From Pseudomonas solani (GTDB taxonomy: Bacteria; Pseudomonadota; Gammaproteobacteria; Pseudomonadales; Pseudomonadaceae): DNA of 64,000 bases. Shown piece by piece: positions 1 through 7,319 of this stretch. Made by a program: the position numbers and the translations under genes. The stretch spans positions 5,452,501-5,516,500 of the forward strand of contig NZ_AP023081.1 in the NCBI RefSeq assembly GCF_026072635.1, written 5' to 3'. Each line of letters opens with the position of its first letter. Position 1 is the first letter of the stretch. The notes beneath the pieces are model-generated. The model searched no databases. It had not been told where the DNA came from and saw nothing but the letters and a program-made list of their open reading frames with translations.

Positions 1-437
1 CCCTGCGCCAGTTGCAGGCGGTGCCGGTGGAGGGCTGCCCCTTCGACTCGTCAGCCTCCGTGCGCCTGCGCGAGCTGGAGTACCTGGTGGGCCAGGGGCT
101 GATCGCCGACGACTGGGACCCGGAAACCTGGCCCGACCTGCCGACGCCCGAGGCGTTGATCGCCCACCTCCACGCCAGCGTGCCGGTCGAAGACCTTGCC
201 TTCAGCCACGGCGACCTGTGCGACGCCAACCTCTTCCTCGATGCCCGGGAGCGCCTGCACTTCATCGACCTGGGGCGCGGTGGCCTGGCCGACCGCTGGC
301 TGGATATCGCCTTCGCCCACCGCAACCTCGCCGAGGAGCTGTCGCCGGATGCGGCCGAGCGCTTCATCCGCCAACTGGGCATCCCCGACCAGCCGGCCAG
401 GCGCCTGTTCTTCGAACAGCTGGACGAGATGTTCTAA
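1..437 (+). CDS. aminoglycoside phosphotransferase (APH) family protein, C-terminal part
   Basis: The frame is open from the left edge of the window to a stop at 435-437, so the true start lies outside. The visible 144 residues carry the APH kinase catalytic loop SHGDLCDANLF (catalytic Asp and metal-binding Asn) followed by FIDLGRGGLADRWLDIA, the DFG-equivalent of the APH(3') family, and the protein ends in the family-like LDEMF. Members phosphorylate aminoglycosides with ATP in the cytoplasm; many chromosomal homologues in Pseudomonas have unproven substrates. The N-terminal lobe is not visible, so the subclass cannot be decided. No terminator is evident downstream. Confidence 0.85.
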   Translation, partial: LRQLQAVPVEGCPFDSSASVRLRELEYLVGQGLIADDWDPETWPDLPTPEALIAHLHASVPVEDLAFSHGDLCDANLFLDARERLHFIDLGRGGLADRWLDIAFAHRNLAEELSPDAAERFIRQLGIPDQPARRLFFEQLDEMF

Positions 438-546
438 GCCCCTCGCGGGCGCTGATCTAGCTCATCTGCACTATTTCGCCCCCATACCGTGTCGATGGAA
501 AATGACCGGTCCAGGACCCGCTCCAGCCTCTATCAAGGATCGATGC

Positions 547-1595
547 ATGCGACTGCCTCGCCCGCTTCTTGCCCTGCCTTCCGTCTTGCTGCTTGCCTTC
601 TCCCTCGCCGGTTGCGTGCCCGAGCCCTACACCAGCGGCTACGGCATGGACGACCCGAGCAACGGGCCCCTGCTGGACAAGGTGGACGCGGCGCTCAAGG
701 CGAACATGGCCGTGGTGCTGGTGGCCGACGTGATGCCGCACAAGACGCTGAACGACGCGCTGACCATGACCCAGTGGACGCCCACGGTGATCTGGCAGAA
801 CGAGAGCGACCCGAACATCACCTTCGGCCGCCGCTTCAAGACCAACGAGCTGCAGCGCGACCCCAAGCCCAGCAACCTGTTCACGGCCTTCGAGGTGCAC
901 ATCCTGCCGCCCGGCAAGTACCTGCTCACCGGGGGCGACGACTACCAGATCCGCGGGGTGCTCGACGAGGTCGGCGCCCGCAGCGGCCCGGTCGGCTCGG
1001 TCGGCTCGGGTAAAGGCCCCAACGGCACCGCGTACCTGTCCACCGAGATGTACCGCGAGTACTACCGCGAAGAGGTGTGGAAGGACGCCACCTACGGCAG
1101 CGAGCTGAAGAGCGAGAAGGTCTGCACCGCCGTGCACGTGGCCAGCGGCGCCTGCGTGGCCTGGGGCGAGCAGCAGTACAGCCAGACCACCCAGGGCGCG
1201 GGGCCGGCTACTACCAGCAGACCGACTCCCGCGACGTCCCGTCGATCAAGGTCCAGGCGCGCCTGCCGGCGGACAAGGCCCTCGCCAGCTTCACCGTCCA
1301 GGGCGGGCAGCTGGTGCTGGCTCCGCGCATGCACCTGAAGAGCCCCAGCGCCCAGTACCAGCGGGCCAAGTGCCGGGCGACCGACCCGACGAAGATCGAG
1401 TGCCCGCTGCAGAACTTCACCGTCTACACCTGGCCGGCACCCATGGATTTCGCCACCTCCGTCATCTCCCCGCGCTACCTGAGCGACAGGCACCAGGAGA
1501 TGCTGTCCCGGCTCGTGCCCCTGCAGCTCACCCCGCTGCGCCAGCAGGGCAAGGAAGACCCGCTCTGGGGCGTACCGCTGTCGTTGACCCCGTAA
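547..1595 (+). pseudogene. lipoprotein of unknown function, frameshifted by one base
   Basis: The start at 547 gives a clear lipoprotein signal peptide (MRLPRPLLALPSVLLLAFSL) with lipobox LAGC, so the product should be lipid-anchored in the envelope. The reading frame runs to about residue 218 and then leaves frame in the G-run 1200-1203. The adjacent frame continues with sensible protein (GAGYYQQTDSRDVPS) to the stop at 1593-1595. Restoring one G would give about 350 residues. No family was recognised. It converges on another lipoprotein gene 25 bp away. A homopolymer sequencing error is as likely as a true mutation, because two more genes in this window show the same defect. Confidence 0.7.
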
Positions 1596-1620
1596 GCCTG
1601 GCCCCGCGGAGCTCCCAGCC

Positions 1621-3003
1621 CTAGAGCTTGGTTCCGCGCGCCTTGTGGCACACCAGCGCGTCCTTCACGTACTGCGTGTAAATGGCCATGTCGCTGTACA
1701 GCCACATGGCCTGTACGCCGCTGCAATAGATACCTTCCGATTGCGGGCAGGTCTTCACGTCATACAGCGGGCTGTCGCCGCCCCAGGTGTCCGATGCCTG
1801 TTGGGCTGCTTCGGTGGCGGCGCGGATGTATTCGTCCTTCTGGGCGCTGGTCAGGCTGATCGCCTGGTCGAAACCACCCGCTGACCTGGCCATGTCGACG
1901 ATGGGTTTCTGCAGTTCGCCAGCATTGCCTCGTATCTCCGGGTGGCTCAGCTCCGGCAGCACGCCGCTCGCATCGGCGGGGCAGTTGCCAGCGAAGCTGA
2001 AGGTCTTCTGCTGGGCCGCCACCACGCGCGGGCTGGGGCCGCCCTGGGTGCCGGCGCCCGCCATCGAGCCGCCCGAGTAGGCGCCTGCGCTGCCAGAAGC
2101 ACTGCTGGTGTCGATGCCCGCTGCATTGAAGGCGGCCTGCATCACCTGCTGGCCCTGCGCGGCGTTGCCGGTGTCGTAGGCCACCTTGCTGCCCAGGGCG
2201 ACGCCGGCGAGGGCGCCGACCATCTTCACCGTGTCCATGCCCGACTCACTGCCTTGCGAGGTGGCGGGCGCTGCAGCAGGCGTCGAGGCGTAGCTAGGGG
2301 CTGCAGGTGCGGCGCTCGCTGTGACGGCGGGCATGATGGGCGCCAGGGCGGTGCTGGTGACCGCACCGGAGAGGCTGGTGGGCCTGACCCGAGGCGCCAC
2401 CTTGGCATTGGCGGGAGCCCAGTCGCCCATGTCCTTGTAGGACTCGGCGGTGAAGGTGCTCAGGTCGCCCTTCAGGCTGATGACCAGGTGCGGGTCGGGC
2501 TGGATGCCGGGCACCCGGGAAGGGATGGCGGCCAGCGAGGCCCGCAGGGTTTCGTAACTGGAAGCCGGCACCTGGCCGACCACGCCCAGGCGGCCGTCCA
2601 CCACATAGACATCGAGGTAGCTGGCGGCGAGCAGTTGGCTGACCTGCTGCTTGAGCCCGGCATCCTTGGCCAGCTGGGCGCTGGAGCCGTCCTGCCGGAC
2701 CAGGGTGAAGGTGTAGACCTCCGCATGGGGGATCGCCGACACCTCGGCGAACACCGCCTGCTGGGCCTGGGCGCTGTCGACTTCGCCGGCCACCAGCACG
2801 ATGTCGTCATAGGCCTTGAGGATCAGCTTCGGGTAGCGGCTTGCATACGCCTGCGACAGCCTGGCCACCGTCGGTGCGATGGCGGCCTTGTAGGTGCGGG
2901 CGGCTTCGTAGTCCTGCTGCTGTTGGCGCAGGGCGGCGTTGTCGGTGCTCTCGCAGCCGGCCAGCAGAAGTGCCAGGACGCTGAGGCATAAGGTTCTGTT
3001 CAT
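1621..3003 (-). CDS. hypothetical lipoprotein
   Basis: 460 residues beginning MNRTLCLSVLALLLAGCES, a type II signal peptide with lipobox LAGC, so the protein is predicted to be lipidated and envelope-located. A charged, probably helical segment follows (about 20-60). The middle (about 190-320) is low-complexity, rich in Ala, Ser and Pro, with a Gly/Ala hydrophobic stretch MVGALAGVALGSKVAYD. The C-terminal about 130 residues contain four cysteines and look folded. No domain was recognised. It converges on the frameshifted lipoprotein gene to its left. The start at 3003 has a weak AGGG upstream. Confidence 0.75.
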   Translation of the reverse strand: MNRTLCLSVLALLLAGCESTDNAALRQQQQDYEAARTYKAAIAPTVARLSQAYASRYPKLILKAYDDIVLVAGEVDSAQAQQAVFAEVSAIPHAEVYTFTLVRQDGSSAQLAKDAGLKQQVSQLLAASYLDVYVVDGRLGVVGQVPASSYETLRASLAAIPSRVPGIQPDPHLVISLKGDLSTFTAESYKDMGDWAPANAKVAPRVRPTSLSGAVTSTALAPIMPAVTASAAPAAPSYASTPAAAPATSQGSESGMDTVKMVGALAGVALGSKVAYDTGNAAQGQQVMQAAFNAAGIDTSSASGSAGAYSGGSMAGAGTQGGPSPRVVAAQQKTFSFAGNCPADASGVLPELSHPEIRGNAGELQKPIVDMARSAGGFDQAISLTSAQKDEYIRAATEAAQQASDTWGGDSPLYDVKTCPQSEGIYCSGVQAMWLYSDMAIYTQYVKDALVCHKARGTKL

Positions 3004-3177
3004 GGGATTTCCCTATCGGAGCCGCCTCGCGACGCGGCAGAGCAAGCGGGTTTCGGGCATGGCGGGATAATGGCCAATCGCCGGCTTTCGCTCAATAGCC
3101 GGCAGCGCCTGGCCCGCCCGAAGGTCCGGCCCGGCGACACCCTCGCACCTGGGTGGACAGGGCGCTTCCATTGGCGC

Positions 3178-3820
3178 TGCGTGGATGATGCTCTTCTCAT
3201 CCACCAGCGGAGTGACCGGCGAGCCCGGAAGGTGGACCGATGAAGCGCGCTCCACCCTACGCCTGGTCAATCGCCCCCATGCACCGGACCCCCCGCGAAC
3301 GCGAGGCCTCCGAACCGGCAACACGGCCGCCCCCTGGCGAGCTCGAACTTATGGCCGCGTAGGGTGGATGACGCTCTTTTCATCCACCAGCGAAGTGACC
3401 GACGAGCCGAGAGGGTGGACCGATGAAGCGTGGCCCACCCCACGCCCGCCCATTGCCCTCATGCACCGGAACCCCCACGAACGCGAGGCCTCCGAACCAG
3501 CAACACGGCCGCCTCCAGGCGAGTTCGCACTCACGGCCGCGTAGGGTGGATGGCGCTTTTTTCATCCACCAGCGACGTGTCCGGCGAGCCCGAATGGTGG
3601 ACCGATTAAGCGCGGTCCACCCTACGCTCGCCAATCGCCCCCATGCACCGGAACCCCCACGAACGCGAGGCCTCCGAACCAGCAACACGGCCGCCTCCAG
3701 GCGAGTTCGCACTCACGGCCGCGTAGGGTGGATGGCGCTTTTTTCATCCACCAGCGACGTGTCCGGCGAGCCCGAATGGTGGACCGATGAAGCGCGATCC
3801 ACCCCAGTCGATCGCCCTCC
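3178..3820. repeat. 182-bp tandem repeat array, about 3.6 copies
   Basis: Corresponding points recur at 3181, 3364, 3546 and 3728 (period 182-183 bp); the last copy is truncated near 3820. Each unit holds two hairpins: GGTGGATG/CATCCACC and GGTGGACC/GGTCCACC, each with about 10-bp loops. The last two complete copies are almost identical, which implies recent amplification. The same hairpin motif occurs singly at 30797-30950 and 41949-41985, so the array is an expanded REP-like element. The 174 bp to its left (3004-3177) show no gene. Confidence 0.85.
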
Positions 3821-3939
3821 GTGGGCCCACACCGAGGCCAGGAGGTGAGGGCATGCCTGCTGCAACCTATGGCGCGCTGAGGTTGGCTAGTATTCAATCA
3901 GCCCCTGGCACAAACCCGCGACCCAATGGAGACAACCCC

Positions 3940-4044
3940 ATGAGCAATGACCGCCGCAAGGTGGAAGAGGGCGCCGACGACGTCCCCCGCCTGATCGTCG
4001 CGCTCAACGCCTCGCGCCCCGCCAAGGCCAGGAAGCGCGCCTGA
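3940..4044 (+). CDS. 34-aa small ORF coupled to the AraC gene
   Basis: A short frame (MSNDRRKVEEGADDVPRLIV...) with a plausible Shine-Dalgarno GGAGA at 3928-3932. Its TGA shares one base with the ATG of the next gene (TGATG at 4042-4046), an arrangement typical of translational coupling. The peptide is charged, ends in a basic KARKRA tail, and has no recognised family. It could be a real microprotein or a leader that sets AraC expression. Evidence is positional only. Confidence 0.5.
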   Translation: MSNDRRKVEEGADDVPRLIVALNASRPAKARKRA

Positions 4045-4850
4045 TGACCGAGCCCGGCACGCGCGACTGGGTGCGGCGCAGCGACCACCCGGCGCGGATC
4101 GAACGCATCGAGGCCTACTTCGGCGGCCACGGTTACGACCCACACCGCCACGACACCTACGCCATCGGCCGCACCCTGTCCGGGGTGCAGAGCTTCAGCT
4201 ACCAGAAGAGCCTGCGCCACAGCCTGCCCGGCGGCACCCTGGTGCTGCACCCCGACGAGCTCCACGACGGCATGGCCGGCACCGAGGCCGGCTTCCACTA
4301 CCGGATGATCTACGTCGAGCCGGTGCTGATCCAGCAGGTGCTTGGAGGCCGGCCGCTGCCCTTCGTGCCGGGCGGCCTCTCCGATGACCTGCGTCTGCAC
4401 CGCGCCACCGAAACCTTCATGCAGGCCATGGACCGCCCGCTGCAGGCATTGGAGGAACAGGACGCCATTTTCGACCTGGCCCAGGCGCTGCAGGCGGTAG
4501 GTGGCAGGCGGCGAGGGCGGCGGGCCTTCGACTTCGCCTCGGTCGAGCGCGCCCGGGACTACATCCACAGCCACCTCGGCAGCAACGTCACCCTCGACGA
4601 ACTGGAGCGCGCCAGCGGCCGCGAACGCTGGAGCCTGTCCCGCGATTTCCGCGCGCTCTACGGCACCAGCCCCTACCGCTACCTCACCCTGCGCCGCCTC
4701 GACCGCTGCCGGCGCATGCTGCTGGACGGCTTCAGCCTGGCCGATGCGGCCCTGGCCGCCGGCTTCTTCGACCAGAGCCACATGACCCGCCACTTCACCC
4801 AGTGCTACGGCCTGCCCCCGGCGCGCTGGCTGCGCATGCACGGCCGCTGA
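4044..4850 (+). CDS. AraC family transcriptional regulator
   Basis: 268 residues. The N-terminal half (about 20-110) is an AraC-type cupin sensor with HGYDPHRHDTYAIG and HPDELHDG. The C-terminal about 100 residues form the double helix-turn-helix, with GFSLADAALAAGFFDQSHMTRHF as the second HTH and the conserved end YGLPPARW. It should bind direct-repeat DNA sites and respond to a small ligand that is not identifiable here. It overlaps the 34-aa ORF by one base and lies 77 bp upstream of a cupin gene on the same strand, a candidate target. A second AraC protein (40239-41075) has the same architecture. Confidence 0.9.
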   Translation: MTEPGTRDWVRRSDHPARIERIEAYFGGHGYDPHRHDTYAIGRTLSGVQSFSYQKSLRHSLPGGTLVLHPDELHDGMAGTEAGFHYRMIYVEPVLIQQVLGGRPLPFVPGGLSDDLRLHRATETFMQAMDRPLQALEEQDAIFDLAQALQAVGGRRRGRRAFDFASVERARDYIHSHLGSNVTLDELERASGRERWSLSRDFRALYGTSPYRYLTLRRLDRCRRMLLDGFSLADAALAAGFFDQSHMTRHFTQCYGLPPARWLRMHGR

Positions 4851-4927
4851 AGCTTGCAGGATCGTACAAGAGCGCTACGGCGGGCCTCGCTACTCTCGCG
4901 GCTCAACCCCCAACCCGGAGCCGCACC

Positions 4928-5305
4928 ATGGCCGTTCAGCCCAACCACCAGAGCATCAACCTGTTGCAGAAGACCTCGCTGTTCAGCGAGCAGTGGAACC
5001 CCAAGGTCGTCGCCGAAATGAACGACTACCAATTCAAGGTCGTGCGCATCGAGGACGACTTCATCTGGCATTCCCACGCCGACACAGACGAAGCCTTCCT
5101 GGTGCTCGAAGGCCAGCTGCGCATCGATTTGCGCGACGGTGCCGTCCTGCTCGGGCCGGGCGAACTCTATGTCGTGCCCAAGGGCGTCGAGCACAAGCCC
5201 TACGCCGAAGGCGAGGTGAAGATGATGCTCATCGAGCCCCGTGGTGTGCTCAACACCGGCGAGGAAGGCGGCGAACGCACCGCGCAGAACGACGTCTGGA
5301 TCTGA
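4928..5305 (+). CDS. cupin domain protein
   Basis: 125 residues forming one small cupin barrel. Motif 1 is visible as WHSHADTDEAFLVLEGQL (His-His-Glu metal ligands) and motif 2 as GPGELYVVPKGVEHKP. The start at 4928 has GGAG at 4917-4920; upstream in-frame starts would run into the preceding gene. The fold binds a divalent metal. Small single-domain cupins of this kind are enzymes or ligand-binding proteins, and nothing here fixes the substrate. Position suggests possible control by the adjacent AraC regulator. Confidence 0.8.
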   Translation: MAVQPNHQSINLLQKTSLFSEQWNPKVVAEMNDYQFKVVRIEDDFIWHSHADTDEAFLVLEGQLRIDLRDGAVLLGPGELYVVPKGVEHKPYAEGEVKMMLIEPRGVLNTGEEGGERTAQNDVWI

Positions 5306-5380
5306 TTGCCCGCCTGCATCGCACCTATTCGCGATAGGCCGTCAGGGTTCGAACCGAGCGCTGACAGGACAAACACCTGC

Positions 5381-5594
5381 CGTGGGGTGTGCCGTGCGCA
5401 CCTCCGCTCGGTGCTCCCGGCGAAGCTGGAGCCCGGGCTACGCACGTGATCGCACGCAGGGTGTAGGGGCGACTTCAGCCGCCCATCGATGCCCGGCATC
5501 GCGCCTTCGTGGGAGCGAATTCATTCGCGATAGGCGGGGGCAGGGTGCAACCACGCCCCCCGCCACGTTGGGCTTTGTCCCTCAGCCCAACCTC
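5381..5594. repeat. composite repeat block, copy A
   Basis: About 214 bp that match, in the same order, the block at 6304-6507. Subelements are a GGGTGTGCCGTGCGCACC motif, a GGGGCGACTTCAGCCGCCC motif, a GAATTCATTCGCGATAGG motif, a run of CCCCCGCC, and GTTGGGC...GCCCAAC. It ends 12 bp from the stop codon of the minus-strand gene 5607-6200. The whole 301-bp interval 5306-5606 holds no other feature apart from a small palindrome CCTATTCGCGATAGG near 5327. Confidence 0.8.
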
Positions 5595-5606
5595 CAAGAC
5601 CATGCC

Positions 5607-6200
5607 TCAGGGAAGCTGGCACTCGTAATAAGCACCTTGGAGCGTGCTCGTAGGGCACCACTTCGCCATGTTGACCAGGTAAGCAGTGGGATTGAGCGTC
5701 TTGGCTTGAGCCAACGCCTGCTTGGCCTCGTTGTTGTCGAGGTAGACCTTCACGCTGCGGAACGAGCCGGCCCGGCGAAATATCTGGGCATCCAGCCCGA
5801 CACGCTGTTTGATTGTCCCGACGGTTTTCTGCGCGTTATCCAGGGACGTATCTCCGCCCAGGATCACTCCCCAGGTATCCGCCGGGCTGGAGGAAGTGGT
5901 GGGAAGGGCGGTCGTAATGAACGCCTCCGCTGCATCCTGCGACATGGTGACCCCCGAATACGCGTCGAGTATCTTCACCGCCCAGCCTCTAATCTTCTTG
6001 TTCGCCTCTGGGTCTGTTTTGTCGCGTGGGTCCTCGTTCAGGATGGTGACGGCCAGCTCCACGAACTTCACTTCCGCGTCCCGCTGCTTGTTCGCGTTGG
6101 CAACGACATTAGCCAGGACTGCGATCGCAATAGGAATGAACACGGCGGCGATGGCTTTGCTGATGTAGTCGAGTTTCTGCCAGTTGTTGATGGATTCCAT
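5607..6200 (-). CDS. hypothetical single-pass membrane protein
   Basis: 197 residues. A transmembrane helix lies near the N-terminus (about 15-35, AIAAVFIPIAIAVLANVVAN); the remainder is soluble and mixed alpha/beta in character, with a Tyr-rich segment at the end. The start at 6198-6200 has GAGGA upstream. No family was recognised. It is isolated between two copies of a ~210-bp composite repeat (5381-5594 and 6304-6507) and next to a Bro-N protein gene on the same strand, so it may belong to the same accessory block. Base composition is somewhat lower in G+C than the neighbouring housekeeping genes. Confidence 0.7.
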   Translation of the reverse strand: MESINNWQKLDYISKAIAAVFIPIAIAVLANVVANANKQRDAEVKFVELAVTILNEDPRDKTDPEANKKIRGWAVKILDAYSGVTMSQDAAEAFITTALPTTSSSPADTWGVILGGDTSLDNAQKTVGTIKQRVGLDAQIFRRAGSFRSVKVYLDNNEAKQALAQAKTLNPTAYLVNMAKWCPTSTLQGAYYECQLP

Positions 6201-6303
6201 TCCGTCGTCCTCGTTTGTGCCTATCCGATCACCTTGTGCCGTTTGCTGCGGTGCGGGTTATCACGAGGGTAGTTCACTTGATCCCGACAGGATGGCCACG
6301 TGC

Positions 6304-6507
6304 CGTAGGGTGTGCCGCGCGCACCTCCACTCGGTGCTTCCGGTGAAGCTGAAGCCCAGGCTGCGTATGCGGGATGTAGGGGCCACTTCAGTCGCCCGGC
6401 GATGCGCAGCATCGCGCTTGCGCAGACCCTAATTCATTCACGACAGGCGGGGGCAGGGCGCAACCCACGACCCCCGCCACGTTGGGCTTCGTTCCTCAGC
6501 CCAACCT
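6304..6507. repeat. composite repeat block, copy B
   Basis: About 204 bp aligning along its length with 5381-5594 (same order of the TAGGGTGTGCCGCGCGCACC, ACTTCAGTCGCC, AATTCATTCACGACAGG, CCCCCGCC and GTTGGGC/GCCCAAC subelements), with scattered substitutions. Its last bases coincide with the stop codon of the Bro-N gene (TAG on the minus strand at 6506-6508). Thus both minus-strand genes in this block are followed by the same element. Confidence 0.8.
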
Positions 6508-7009
6508 ACAGGAGCTGCAAGCCCTTCCAGCTCGGCAGGTCGCGCAGTTCCGGCTCGTCATGGATGGCCAGAAACACCGGCAGGTCGCGACGCGCGATCC
6601 AGATATCGCCTTGCCACTTGAGCACGCCCACTTGCTGGTTGGCCCAATGCATCAGGGCCCGTTGCGGCGCCGCCTCGGCGTTGCGGTGGCGGTCGTGCAG
6701 GGTGGGCAGCACCACCTCGCTCAGCCACTGGCCGATGCAGCGGTGCTCCGGGTGGCGGAAGCGGTACAGCGCCTTGTAGGCCCCGGCATCGCTGATCACC
6801 TCCACCTCCTCGCGCAACCCGGTGGCGTACTCCAGCAGCACCCAGCGCTTCTGGTTCGGGTCCATGCGCTGGGGCAGGCGATAGGGGCGCAGCGCACCGA
6901 TCATCCGCGCGAAATCCACGGCGACGAACCAGGGTTGGTTGTCGATCATCACGGCGCGCAGGGGATAGGTGTTGCGGTGGAAGAAGAGCGGGGTGAGTGC
7001 TTCGTGCAT
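6506..7009 (-). CDS. Bro-N domain (phage antirepressor-like) protein
   Basis: 167 residues starting MHEALTPLFFHRN; the ATG at 7007-7009 has AGGAG 7 nt upstream, better than an in-frame start 39 nt earlier. The N-terminal region (LRAVMIDNQPWFVAVDFARMIG ... ISDAGAYKALYRFRHPEHR ... QWLSEVVLPTL) has the order of conserved blocks of the Bro-N/antirepressor domain, which binds DNA in phage antirepressors. The C-terminal part (WQGDIWIARRDLPVFLAIHDEPELRDLPSWKGL) matches no domain I know. There is no surrounding prophage, so this is either a remnant or a domesticated regulator. It sits just downstream of the A+T-rich two-gene island. Confidence 0.75.
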   Translation of the reverse strand: MHEALTPLFFHRNTYPLRAVMIDNQPWFVAVDFARMIGALRPYRLPQRMDPNQKRWVLLEYATGLREEVEVISDAGAYKALYRFRHPEHRCIGQWLSEVVLPTLHDRHRNAEAAPQRALMHWANQQVGVLKWQGDIWIARRDLPVFLAIHDEPELRDLPSWKGLQLL

Positions 7010-7148
7010 GGTGTAGCTCCTATCAGTTGGTTCAGGAGCTGCCGCCATCCGCTGTCAAACGAAGGGTGGCAGACCGCGCAGGGTTGACAGACCGGCGATA
7101 GGACCCGGCAGACCCGAGGGTCTCCCCACGCGATCTGCCATAAAGCAG

Positions 7149-7209
7149 TGCAGTTAAAACTGCATGCGAGCACGTGCCTGCAAAAAACGTCCGCCGTTTT
7201 TCGCATGCA
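7149..7209. promoter_or_regulatory. palindrome and nested inverted repeats upstream of Bro-N gene
   Basis: Three perfect inverted repeats lie within 61 bp. TGCAGTT/AACTGCA (7149-7155 and 7158-7164) forms a 16-bp palindrome. TGCATGCGA (7161-7169) pairs with TCGCATGCA (7201-7209), and AAAAACG (7183-7189) pairs with CGTTTTT (7195-7201) inside it. The position, 140-200 bp upstream of the Bro-N start and downstream of the AAA-TPR gene, allows a role as an operator or as a transcript end. No function is proven. Confidence 0.45.
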
Positions 7210-7251
7210 CCTAGCGGCGCAATCGCGCCTATCGGAACGGGCTGTCAAACC

Positions 7252-7277
7252 CGGTCGCGGGATTTACCGCGACCGGC
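7252..7277 (-). terminator. stem-loop at the end of the island operon
   Basis: Perfect 10-bp stem CCGGTCGCGG/CCGCGACCGG with a 6-nt loop, 43 bp beyond the stop of the minus-strand AAA-TPR gene. There is no clear T-run on either strand, so it may stabilise the 3' end or aid termination rather than be a classical intrinsic terminator. Confidence 0.4.
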
Positions 7278-7319
7278 GAAGGATAGGGAGGTGGGGCGGA
7301 GAGGGCAAGAGGATGTTTG

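Noticed and set aside
3178..3820. Possible CRISPR array
   Set aside because: The period is 182 bp and whole units repeat; there are no unique spacers between short repeats and no cas genes nearby.
5345..5372. tRNA-like GGTTCGAACC (T-arm) segment
   Set aside because: Only the palindromic T-loop-like word is present; no acceptor stem, D-arm or anticodon arm can be folded around it.
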